64,000 bases of DNA from CAYPNF01 sp964411985 (lineage in GTDB: Bacteria; Verrucomicrobiota; Verrucomicrobiia; Limisphaerales; J093): positions 1 through 64,000 of the forward strand of contig CAYPNF010000020.1 in NCBI GenBank assembly GCA_964411985.1, read 5' to 3'. Position 1 is the stretch's first letter. The number at the start of each line of letters is the position of its first letter. Below the pieces are notes generated by a model. It did no database searches and had not been told where the DNA came from. It saw nothing but the letters and a program-made list of their open reading frames with translations. Below, one piece after another: positions 16,580 through 24,700 of the stretch. The translations under genes and the position numbers were made by a program.

Positions 16580-17873
16580 CGACACAGATCTGGTTGGATT
16601 GGCTGGCGGGCAGGGGGAGGCGCCGGACGAACGCAACCTGCTTCCCATCGGGTGAGAACACGCAGGCCTCCTGACGTGGTTCCATGTCCTTTTCGGATTT
16701 CGGCGTGACCCGCACGGTAGTTCCTTCCGACACGCTGGTGACGCAGACACTTCCGTCCGCGACATGCGCGATCTGTCGGCCATCCGGGCTCCATGTGAAG
16801 GTCGAGGCAACGGGCCAAGGATTCTTCGTCAACTGCCGCATGGTTCCATCCGCCGAAGCCACCAGCCAGAGTTGCACGATTCCAGCGTCATCCTTCATAA
16901 GACAGGCGATCTGTGAGCCGTCCGGAGAGGAGCGCAGCCAGTGCCTCGGCCCCTGCAGGCCGGGGTATTTGCGTCCCTCGGTCCAGGTCAGTCGCCGTTG
17001 TTGTACCCCTTGCGGGGGAAATGGACGCATGTTGGAAGTGCCCTCCAATGGACCCTTTCCGGGGGTGGTAAGCGATTCGGGAAGATCCACCACAAACACC
17101 TCCACAATGGAATTGCCGCCAGCAGTTACGGCGTGGCCTTGAAAAGCGAGCGCCCTCCTTTGGTGTGTACCATCGCGACGAATGTATCCCTCGGTGCCGA
17201 TCCAGCCTTCCTCGCAGGCCTTCTTGATCTGTTCACTGCCAGGCTGAGGATGGGCGGTGGTGGCGCTCACCAGGACCGAAAAGTGGGAAGCCGAATGGTT
17301 CCTCGGATGCGTTCTTGGCACGTTTACCGGATGGTTTGGAATGCTCACCCCGATGTTCCGCAGATTCATGTGCTGTGAGCTGGTCTCCTCTCGGTTTCCG
17401 CTGAGCACGTGGTCTTCGTAGGTGAAGCTGACCCAGTCGCCTTGCGGATCCCAGACATGAACATGACTTCCTCCGCGCAAGGCTCCGGGAGTGAATGGCG
17501 AAATCAGGTCCCGTGCATCCAGAGCGGTTCCCATCCCAGGGTGGTCCGTATCCACGATGATCCCCTGACGGTGAAAGGCATTGTACTTCCACTCCGCGGT
17601 GGGGTTCTCGGGTCCGAGGATGAATACCACCCTGAACTTCTGCGGGTGGAAAGTGGCTACTCCACATTTGGCCCCGTTGCGGGATTCATAGAGCACCCGC
17701 ACCTTTCCCGTCGGGACGTGCACCATCTCGATCCTCTCGCCGTCGAAGACATCGCCTGCCGCGTCGCTCCGCACGTCGTACACAAGCCACTGGCTATCAG
17801 GGGACCATGCATTGCAGTTCGTTATAATCCGCCCACCAGGACCGTGAGTGATCTGCCTTTCGGACCAGCGCAT
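16563..17873 (-). CDS. DUF3748/YidR-like beta-propeller protein
   Basis: A 436-residue protein without a signal peptide, matching the DUF3748 (E. coli YidR-like) pattern: 'NCNAWSPDSQWLVYDVRSD', 'VLYESRNGAKCGVATFHP', 'TFTWSPDGRQIAHVADGS', 'CVFSPDGKQVAFVRR'. The repeated SPDG/SPDS units are WD40-like (PD40) propeller blades, as in TolB and oligogalacturonate lyase. The enzymatic activity of the family is not established; similarity to oligogalacturonate lyase hints at carbohydrate binding. It is convergent with, and slightly overlapping, the DUF72 gene. Confidence 0.75.
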   Translation of the reverse strand: MRWSERQITHGPGGRIITNCNAWSPDSQWLVYDVRSDAAGDVFDGERIEMVHVPTGKVRVLYESRNGAKCGVATFHPQKFRVVFILGPENPTAEWKYNAFHRQGIIVDTDHPGMGTALDARDLISPFTPGALRGGSHVHVWDPQGDWVSFTYEDHVLSGNREETSSQHMNLRNIGVSIPNHPVNVPRTHPRNHSASHFSVLVSATTAHPQPGSEQIKKACEEGWIGTEGYIRRDGTHQRRALAFQGHAVTAGGNSIVEVFVVDLPESLTTPGKGPLEGTSNMRPFPPQGVQQRRLTWTEGRKYPGLQGPRHWLRSSPDGSQIACLMKDDAGIVQLWLVASADGTMRQLTKNPWPVASTFTWSPDGRQIAHVADGSVCVTSVSEGTTVRVTPKSEKDMEPRQEACVFSPDGKQVAFVRRLPLPASQSNQICVVSLEP

Positions 17874-18085
17874 GGTGGGAGATTGGAAAACCAGCGGAGA
17901 TTTGTCACGTGATGTTTCACAAAAGGAACTTCAGAAATCACAACCCTCTTCCTCCGCACCCAGACCCTTGCGTTGGGACTGATCCTTTCTCATAGCATGG
18001 ACATGCCAGACCGGGTGCCGGGAGGCGGGGTTTGCCAAATGAGAGTGCCCGTTTCCGTTTTTCTTAACTCAAGAATGCCGTTGGT

Positions 18086-20497
18086 TCATTTCGTTGGCGT
18101 TATTGGCCGGATTTCCTCGGGGATGCCTCCGGGGCCGAACCAGGTCATGCCAGCGGTGAGCTTCCCCTCACATATTCCGGTGCTGAAACCGGCCTGCACG
18201 GGAGCGGGCTGCTTCAGGTTGAAATGAACGCGGGAAACAACGGCTTCGGCGGGCGTTACGTTGATGGCACCTAATGGATTGCGTTTGGCGGTGCAGTTCC
18301 AGGTTTCCAGCGAACTGTCACTGTTTTCTACTACGTAGGCGGAGGTCAGCGCGATTTCACCGAGGCATTTGAAGATCTCGTGGACATCGTTGTCGCAACA
18401 GGCACCTTGGGGTTCTCCCTTGTAATAGCCCTGCATATCCAGATAACCCAAGGTCCACGTGTTGGGCTTGGCGCGAAACCAGCCGGAAATCATCGGCATG
18501 TATTGTTCCCCGATGACCTGCGGCACACGGTGTCCCATGGCGGGCTTGTCTGGATCAGGCACGAAGACCTCGGCATGGACGCAGGGATCGGGGATGAAGC
18601 TCCAGCGAAGGTCGCCCTCCTTGAACTCAACCAATTGCGCACAGGAACCCAGCCCATTCATGGCCTGGCGCAAATACTCCTTCTCGCCGGTGATCTGGTA
18701 GAGATACCAGAGGCCGTAGAGCCGCCATGCGCTCCAACCGTGCGGCGAATTCATCATGTTGGGCGGCGTGTTGATGTCGTACTGCGACTCCCAATAGCGC
18801 AGACTGCCGCCATTCATGCGGCTGTCGGGAACGATGATTTGCGACAGGCAGCGATGGCCGGAGGCGAGTTTTTCCGCGGCTTCAGTATATTTTTGGCGCT
18901 CGGCAGGGTCGGTCTGCAAAAGGGCGAACATCGCAAGCTGGGTATAGGAGCAGGCGATCATGCCATCTTCGTAGGTGGCCTCGCCTTCGGTGCCGATGTT
19001 GTCAAGGTGGAGGGCGAGGTCATCAATGGCTTTGCGGACAGAAACGGCTTGGCGATCATAACGGGCCTTCCATTCCGGGTCTTTGGCGGCAAGCGGTCTT
19101 TCGGCAGCCATGACTTCCATCATGGATTTGGCAAGATAAACAACGCAGGTATAATGGGCGCGATCGTTGCGATAGGCGCCGTCGGCTGACTGACAGGAAA
19201 TCAGATGGTCGGCCAGCGCGGCGGCAAACTCGAGGGAGTGCAGGTCGCCTGTGGCTTCATAACGGTCGACGAGCAGAGAAGCCCAGCAAGCATCGTTTTG
19301 GATGCGCCGAAACTTGGGCTGCATATTCTTCACGTCGTATAGAAGTGGTGCGATTTCTGCATATTTGGCATCAATTGCGTCGTCGAGCTGGGGGTCAGGG
19401 AAATAACGGCGGGCGACGTAGCCGGAGAAAAGGCCGTACCAGCTTTCAGTGTGAGAGGAGGCCTTCTGCGGCTTGGAAACGGCATTGGCGCGGGCCTGCT
19501 TGGCATACCACGACCAAGGCATCCGGCAGGCTGCCATCGCTTCGGCAATTCTGCCGTCGGCTGTTTTCAGGATAAGAGAATAGGTGCCGGGTTGCGTTGG
19601 CGTAAAGGTGAAGGATTGTGCCTCGCGGCTGCACGCGACGGATTTGCCGTCCGGGCTGATTACCGCTAGTGACTCAACCGGCGCATGAACAGACGCAATC
19701 GCGCCGCGAATCACTTGACCCGCCTCAACCGTGGGGCGATCCAGCGAGATCACTGGGATACCCGCGGCGTCGGAGAGAAGCGGCGCAACTTTCGCGAGTG
19801 CGTCCATCGGAGTGAGGGAGATTCTCCACTGGCGCGTTTCTCCAGGAGCCAGCGTGCGATTGACTTGCGGATGGCGCGCGGGCTGCGGGTCCTTGTTTAG
19901 CAGATCAAGGCAGGAGGTGTGAATTCGGTGTCCCCCGTGGTTATAACTGTGTGCCCAGGACACTACCGGGTCGGGCGATGCGATGCCAAGAATGATGCCA
20001 TCGGGCCGCATGAAGTAACCCCAGAAATGTGTTTTCTCGCAACGTAAGAGGGTGGGGAAGAATCGCTGGTTCCACTCAGGAAACCTCGCCATCTCGGTGT
20101 CCACCCCGACGTTTACCCGCACACGCTCCGGCGAGAACGGTTTGCCAGACTCGTTCTTGATTTGGGCCACGACTTCAAGCCGGTCTTCCTTAATCGTATA
20201 GGCAAGGGAATAGGCGATTTCGTTCCGCTGAAGCGCAAATTCATCACGTCCGGGCTGAACCCGCGCGAGTGGGAGTTGGGCCTCCCATTTCCCGCCACTC
20301 TCCACATGGAAGGAGAAGCCCGCGAAACGATCCTGCCGGAAGACCATGTCAACCGGCGCTTTGCCGGGCCGGTTCCATGTAAACGACCGGATGGCACCGT
20401 TGTCGGTTAGACTGACTGCCAGCGCTTTGTCTGCGGTGGTCGCGGAGGCCGCAGAGCCAGCGAGTGAGATGGCAAGAATGGCGAGGGGAGTTTTCAT
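18086..20497 (-). CDS. Exported six-hairpin glycosidase-like protein
   Basis: An 803-residue exported protein: signal peptide (residues 1-20, 'LAILAISLAGSAASA'), an N-terminal beta-rich region to about residue 330, then an all-helical region. That region has 'GLFSGYVARRYFPDPQLDD', 'DACWASLLVDRYEATGDLHS', 'HGWSAWRLYGLWYLYQITGE' and 'CCDNDVHEIFKCLGEIAL', typical of (alpha/alpha)6 six-hairpin glycosidases. I cannot name the GH family or the catalytic acid. I chose the ATG at 20497 because it opens a clean signal peptide and has AGG at suitable spacing. An upstream in-frame start at 20545 would add 16 polar residues. Probably periplasmic or secreted polysaccharide degradation. Confidence 0.72.
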   Translation of the reverse strand: MKTPLAILAISLAGSAASATTADKALAVSLTDNGAIRSFTWNRPGKAPVDMVFRQDRFAGFSFHVESGGKWEAQLPLARVQPGRDEFALQRNEIAYSLAYTIKEDRLEVVAQIKNESGKPFSPERVRVNVGVDTEMARFPEWNQRFFPTLLRCEKTHFWGYFMRPDGIILGIASPDPVVSWAHSYNHGGHRIHTSCLDLLNKDPQPARHPQVNRTLAPGETRQWRISLTPMDALAKVAPLLSDAAGIPVISLDRPTVEAGQVIRGAIASVHAPVESLAVISPDGKSVACSREAQSFTFTPTQPGTYSLILKTADGRIAEAMAACRMPWSWYAKQARANAVSKPQKASSHTESWYGLFSGYVARRYFPDPQLDDAIDAKYAEIAPLLYDVKNMQPKFRRIQNDACWASLLVDRYEATGDLHSLEFAAALADHLISCQSADGAYRNDRAHYTCVVYLAKSMMEVMAAERPLAAKDPEWKARYDRQAVSVRKAIDDLALHLDNIGTEGEATYEDGMIACSYTQLAMFALLQTDPAERQKYTEAAEKLASGHRCLSQIIVPDSRMNGGSLRYWESQYDINTPPNMMNSPHGWSAWRLYGLWYLYQITGEKEYLRQAMNGLGSCAQLVEFKEGDLRWSFIPDPCVHAEVFVPDPDKPAMGHRVPQVIGEQYMPMISGWFRAKPNTWTLGYLDMQGYYKGEPQGACCDNDVHEIFKCLGEIALTSAYVVENSDSSLETWNCTAKRNPLGAINVTPAEAVVSRVHFNLKQPAPVQAGFSTGICEGKLTAGMTWFGPGGIPEEIRPITPTK

Positions 20498-20609
20498 GGT
20501 ATAACCTGGATTGTCTCGTCTTGCGACAGCTTGGATGACGACCACACGAGGTCAAAAATACTCGCCTGGCCCATCCGCAGCAACAGCACTGCCATGAGTA
20601 TAGAGGTGG

Positions 20610-20689
20610 GAAAGATTTGGGATGGAAGAAGATTATTCTTAGAAGTGGGGTCAGTCCCAAATGGCCGTAAGGTGAATCCCAAATCTTTC
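20610..20689. repeat. 14-bp inverted repeat in the 305-bp region before the kinase operon
   Basis: GAAAGATTTGGGAT (20610-20623) and its exact complement ATCCCAAATCTTTC (20676-20689) are separated by 52 bases, which include GGGGTCAGTCCCAAAT (20647-20662). This could form a long stem-loop or be paired operator sites. The GGGGTCAGTCCC string resembles ends of small mobile elements; that is recollection, not a match I could test. The rest of 20498-20802 holds no convincing gene. Confidence 0.55.
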
Positions 20690-20802
20690 TTAACCAGCCA
20701 TTTGCACCGATGAGAGTTGGGTAGTGTTTCAACGCGATCTCGAAGTTAGGCTTAACCCTTTTCCGAATCTGACCGATAGAATACCGAAATCGCCTCAACC
20801 AA

Positions 20803-22158
20803 ATGCGAAACGCAAAGCCGCAAACCGGCCCCCATATTATGGTGGTGGAGGACAGCAGAGTCTACACTGCTTGCTACCGAACGGCTTTGGACTCTTCGGC
20901 TTGGGGCTACGAAATCATTGCCGACGGAGCGGCTGCGTGGTCTCTGCTTCAGGAGAAGCGACCCAGGGTGCTCTTGTTGGACTGGAATCTGCCGGGGATG
21001 GATGGCCCCACGATTTGCCGTAACCTGCGGCAGCGGCAGGGTGGGCATTATGTTTATGTGATCATGGTCACCTCCAACAGCAAGCTGGAGGACGTGATGA
21101 CGGGCTTCGACGCGGGAGCGGATGACTATATGACCAAGCCGTTCGAAGCGGCTGTGCTCCTCGCCAAAATCAAGGTCGGGATGAGAATCTCGGATCTGGA
21201 GCAGAGCATCGAACTGAAAGTCCGGTTGCTGGCTGACTCCAACGCACGCCAGAGTACCCTGATCAAAACGCTTCAGGAGAGGAATCAGACCATCGTCCAG
21301 CGTACCGAAGAGCTCAACGCAGCCCATCGTCAGTTGCTCGACACGGCGCGCCGGGCCGGTATGGCGGAGGTGGCCACCAGTGTGCTCCACAACGTTGGCA
21401 ACTTGCTGAATACCGCCGTCACCTCTTCGACCGTCATCCGGGAAGTGGTGGAGAACTCTCGCCTTTCCACTTTGTCGCGCATCGTGGACCTGCTGCAAAG
21501 TCATGCCGGAGATTTGCCGGAGTTTATCCAGAAGGATCCTCGAGGGCAGAGAGTCGTTGAATTCCTCGGGCAGGTGGAATCGGTCCTTACCCGCGAACAG
21601 GGTATGATCAAGGACAAGATGAAGAGCCTGAACGAAAGTCAGGATCAGATTCGTCAGATCATCGCTCTACAGCAGTCGCTCGTGGGTCTGGCGGGTGTTC
21701 GGGAGACCGTCAGCATTCCCGATTTGATTGAGGATGCGACCAAGCTCTTTGTCGATTCTTTCAAACGTCATGAGATCGACCTGACCCCCGAATACCCTCC
21801 CAACCTGCCCGAGATCACCATCGAGAAAGCCAAAGTGCTGCAAATCCTACTCAATCTTCTCCGCAACGCCCGCGACGCCACGACCACGGTGGATCGTGCG
21901 AAACGTTGCGTGCGGTTCCAGGTGGCTATGCCCACCCCGGAGACGGTTACGTTTGCAGTCACGGACAACGGGATGGGGATCAAACCCGAGAACATGTCGC
22001 GGATGTTCAATTTTGGCTTCACCACTAAGAAAGACGGCCATGGATTTGGCCTGCACGGCTGCGTCAACCTGGCCCGCGAGATGGGCGGGAACCTGGTGGT
22101 AGAGAGCGGCGGAGAAGGACTTGGTGCCACCTTCACCCTAACCCTGCCACGTTCGTAA
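20803..22158 (+). CDS. Receiver-histidine kinase hybrid protein 1
   Basis: A 451-residue cytoplasmic protein. Residues 12-125 form a response-regulator receiver: acidic pair 'VVEDSR', phosphoacceptor Asp60 in 'LLLDWNLPGMDG', and Lys in 'MTKPFE'. A coiled-coil linker follows (about 130-185), then a divergent dimerisation region with the likely phospho-His at 196 in 'VLHNVGNLLNTA'. The HATPase domain (about 320-450) has 'NLLRNARDA', 'DNGMGI' and 'GHGFGLHG'. The HNVGN box is typical of a kinase group that often sits behind a receiver. No sensor or membrane segment is present, so phosphoryl input probably arrives through the receiver. The next kinase starts 20 bp downstream. Confidence 0.9.
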   Translation: MRNAKPQTGPHIMVVEDSRVYTACYRTALDSSAWGYEIIADGAAAWSLLQEKRPRVLLLDWNLPGMDGPTICRNLRQRQGGHYVYVIMVTSNSKLEDVMTGFDAGADDYMTKPFEAAVLLAKIKVGMRISDLEQSIELKVRLLADSNARQSTLIKTLQERNQTIVQRTEELNAAHRQLLDTARRAGMAEVATSVLHNVGNLLNTAVTSSTVIREVVENSRLSTLSRIVDLLQSHAGDLPEFIQKDPRGQRVVEFLGQVESVLTREQGMIKDKMKSLNESQDQIRQIIALQQSLVGLAGVRETVSIPDLIEDATKLFVDSFKRHEIDLTPEYPPNLPEITIEKAKVLQILLNLLRNARDATTTVDRAKRCVRFQVAMPTPETVTFAVTDNGMGIKPENMSRMFNFGFTTKKDGHGFGLHGCVNLAREMGGNLVVESGGEGLGATFTLTLPRS

Positions 22159-22178
22159 ACACTTTCAGCATTCTTCGC

Positions 22179-23498
22179 ATGAATTCCTCTTTGCCTCAAA
22201 ACCGGCGAGTTCTGTTGGTGGATGATCACCGCCCCATCCACGACGACTTTCGCAGCATTCTGATCGACCAGAAACCGGACGCAGCCCAACTCGATGCGAT
22301 GGAATCCCAGTTCTTTGGGAAGGCGGTGGTCACTTCCTTGGTGCTGCCTGCCTACGAGATCGACTCTGCTTACCAGGGGCAGGAAGCCCTTGGGAAGGTG
22401 CAGGAGAGCCTGCGGGTCCATCGGCCTTACGCGCTCGCCTTCATGGATGTTCGCATGCCGCCGGGGTGGGACGGCATTGAAACCATACAGCGCATTTGGG
22501 AGGTGGATCCTCAGTTACAGGTCGTCGTTTGCACCGCCTACGCGGACTATACCTGGGAGGAAATCTACCAACGATTCGGTGACGCCGACAATCTGGTCTT
22601 TCTTCGCAAACCCTTCGATCACACTGAAGTCCGTCAACTGGCCTGCGCCATGACGAGCAAATGGGGAGCGGTTCAACTCGCCTCCCTGAAGAAGAAGGAA
22701 CTCGAGAGCCTGGTCGAAGCACGAACCGCCGAGTTGGCTCAAGCGAGCGAGCACCTTCGAAGTCAGAATGTGGAACTTGTCCAACTGAACCAGAAAAAGA
22801 ACGAGTTGCTGGGTATGGCTGCACACGACCTCCGCGGTCCGATCAGCGCCACCATCGGAGGGCTCGAGATGGTCGCCGAGGAGGTAGCCAACAGCGCCGA
22901 CAAGGACAGTCTGGAGATGTTGCACATGTTATTGGCGAACAACCGCTTCATGCTGCGTTTGCTCAATGATGTTCTGGACCTGGCTACGATCGAATCGGGT
23001 CGACTCGCCCTCGACCCTCTCGAAGCGGATTTTGCCGAACTCATTCGCCGGGCCTGCTATTTCAACCGACTGCTTGCTTCGAAGAAGGACATTGAATTAG
23101 TGGAGGCGCTCCCCCCTGCCATCCCCGCGCTCCGCTTTGATCGAGGCAAGATGGAGCAGGTCATCAACAACCTGCTGGGCAACGCCATCAAGTTCTCACA
23201 CCCGAATACCCGCGTACAGGTCCAGGTGGCTCTGGACGCCAACGCTCTTGTCACACGGGTTGTGGATGAGGGGCAGGGGATCCCACAGGCAGAACTCGCC
23301 TCCCTCTTTCAGCCCTTCAAGAAGACCTCGGTCCAAAGCACTGCCGGGGAAAAGAGCACTGGTCTTGGCCTGGCGATCACCAAGCGGATTGTAGAGGCCC
23401 ACTCCGGCTCGATCGGAGTGCAAAGCGAAGTGGGCAAGGGCTCCACGTTCTTCTTTACTCTCCCGCTCCCCGACGAGGGAAAGGGAGCAAAGATTTGA
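22179..23498 (+). CDS. Receiver-histidine kinase hybrid protein 2
   Basis: A 439-residue cytoplasmic protein. Its N-terminal receiver (about residues 8-150) has 'LLVDDHRPIHDDF' and phosphoacceptor Asp90 in 'AFMDVRMPPGWDG', with an unusually long loop before it. The HisKA domain has His216 in 'GMAAHDLRGPISA'. The HATPase_c domain has 'NLLGNAIKFSHP', 'DEGQGIP' and 'STGLGLAITKRIVEAH'. Like its neighbour it lacks a sensor or membrane segment. The 20-bp spacing indicates an operon. The two proteins probably work in one phosphorelay; no dedicated output regulator lies beside them. Confidence 0.9.
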   Translation: MNSSLPQNRRVLLVDDHRPIHDDFRSILIDQKPDAAQLDAMESQFFGKAVVTSLVLPAYEIDSAYQGQEALGKVQESLRVHRPYALAFMDVRMPPGWDGIETIQRIWEVDPQLQVVVCTAYADYTWEEIYQRFGDADNLVFLRKPFDHTEVRQLACAMTSKWGAVQLASLKKKELESLVEARTAELAQASEHLRSQNVELVQLNQKKNELLGMAAHDLRGPISATIGGLEMVAEEVANSADKDSLEMLHMLLANNRFMLRLLNDVLDLATIESGRLALDPLEADFAELIRRACYFNRLLASKKDIELVEALPPAIPALRFDRGKMEQVINNLLGNAIKFSHPNTRVQVQVALDANALVTRVVDEGQGIPQAELASLFQPFKKTSVQSTAGEKSTGLGLAITKRIVEAHSGSIGVQSEVGKGSTFFFTLPLPDEGKGAKI

Positions 23499-23652
23499 AC
23501 CAAATATTTCTTTCCACTTGATAGTAATGGACTTGCGTTGAATTCCAACGTATCAAAGAAAGAGCTTCAGTTTTTTCTCGAACGGTCGATAGGAGAGGTA
23601 GGCGTCGATAGAGACGCGGGCTTTCTCGGCCAGGACAATGGATCTGGAAGTC

Positions 23653-23695
23653 GAAGGCACAAATGAACCCAGCGAAGGGTCTCATTTGTGCCTTC
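23653..23695 (+). terminator. Long perfect hairpin after the kinase operon
   Basis: GAAGGCACAAATGA (23653-23666) pairs perfectly with TCATTTGTGCCTTC (23682-23695); the loop adds ACCC/GGGT pairing. TGCTTTTC follows, so it could end transcription from 20803-23498, though it lies 155 bp past the stop. The stem is stronger than most terminators, so a small RNA or repeat element is an alternative. The surrounding interval 23499-23930 (432 bp) shows no credible gene. Confidence 0.5.
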
Positions 23696-23880
23696 TGCTT
23701 TTCAAGGGCGGCTGAGTCTGAAGGGAAGGTTCTGTGAAAAGCGGGTACATGAGGTCGTGAGCGTCGAACTTGAAGTTCGACTCCGGGTGGATCTTAGATT
23801 TTCGCTGCGAGTTCCGGTCGCCCCACTACAAATCCCCCCTCTACACACACGACTGGATTCCCCCGCTCGCAGGAAAAAAT

Positions 23881-23910
23881 GCTGGCACGCGTCTCCCCAC
23901 GCGTGCCGGC
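23881..23910 (-). terminator. Rho-independent terminator for the ThuA gene
   Basis: GCTGGCACGCGT-ctcccc-ACGCGTGCCGGC forms a 12-bp stem with one G-T pair. On the minus strand it is followed by ATTTTTT, immediately past the end of the ThuA gene. On the plus strand TCTTCTTTT follows, so it may work in both directions. Confidence 0.75.
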
Positions 23911-23930
23911 TCTTCTTTTCTGAACATGGC

Positions 23931-24689
23931 TCAATCCCGCTTCGCGCACCAGCGCATCGATTGGGTGATCAGTTGGCGATAGGCGGGGTTCTCATACGCA
24001 AAGTGATCGTGGCCAAGTTGGAGATAGACCACGCGGGCTGTGCCATACTGGTTTGCCCAGCCGATCACTGGATGACTGGTCGGCTCCTCCGTGGTGAGCA
24101 AGGGATGGGCTGACGGCGCGACTTCCAGTTTTCCGTAGGTTTCATCGTGAATGTCAAAAGCGGAGAGCCCTTTCGTGACCGGATGCTGTGCGTCAGCCAC
24201 CTTCACCCGGAAATTGACATCATGGAGGTAGGTGGACTGGGGGATTTCGGTCCCTCCCTGTGTGCGCTTCTCAAGGTTGTATCGCCCACCAAGGATGCGA
24301 ATGTATTCCGGCCATGCTTGGTAGTTTGCCAAACTGTGGTGGAGCGACACGAGTCCTTTGCCTTTCCCGAGCCAGGTCAGCAGGTTCGCTTTGTCCTGCT
24401 CCGTGATGGATTGCCACATGTCATAGAAAACGAGCAAATCGTAGTCCGCCGCTTTCTCAGGGCGGAGGTGCTCCCACGCCTTGGGATGGGTCACCGGTGT
24501 AACCTTAAGTCCTGGAATTTCTTGGAACAACCGGTGGAACGCGTTGGTTTCGAAATCGTGTCCGCCCGTCACCAACAGAATGCGCAGAGGAAGGGTGGAA
24601 GCCGGGCTCTCCGCTCCTGCCAACGGTTGAAGGAAACCGACGGCAACGATCAGGACCCAGAGCCAGCGATGAACGATGGAGTAGTGCAT
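23931..24689 (-). CDS. ThuA-like exported protein
   Basis: A 252-residue protein with a signal peptide (residues 1-26). A ThuA/trehalose-utilisation domain follows: 'RILLVTGGHDFETNAFH', 'YDLLVFYDMWQSI', 'GKGLVSLHHSLANYQAWP', 'YGTARVVYLQLGHDHFAY'. ThuA proteins have a class-I glutamine-amidotransferase-like fold and are linked with sugar oxidation and utilisation. Here the domain is exported, as is common in Verrucomicrobiota and Planctomycetes. Its start lies 11 bp after the end of the 896-residue gene upstream, so the two are co-transcribed. Confidence 0.9.
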   Translation of the reverse strand: MHYSIVHRWLWVLIVAVGFLQPLAGAESPASTLPLRILLVTGGHDFETNAFHRLFQEIPGLKVTPVTHPKAWEHLRPEKAADYDLLVFYDMWQSITEQDKANLLTWLGKGKGLVSLHHSLANYQAWPEYIRILGGRYNLEKRTQGGTEIPQSTYLHDVNFRVKVADAQHPVTKGLSAFDIHDETYGKLEVAPSAHPLLTTEEPTSHPVIGWANQYGTARVVYLQLGHDHFAYENPAYRQLITQSMRWCAKRD

Positions 24690-24700
24690 AGATGCTTCGC

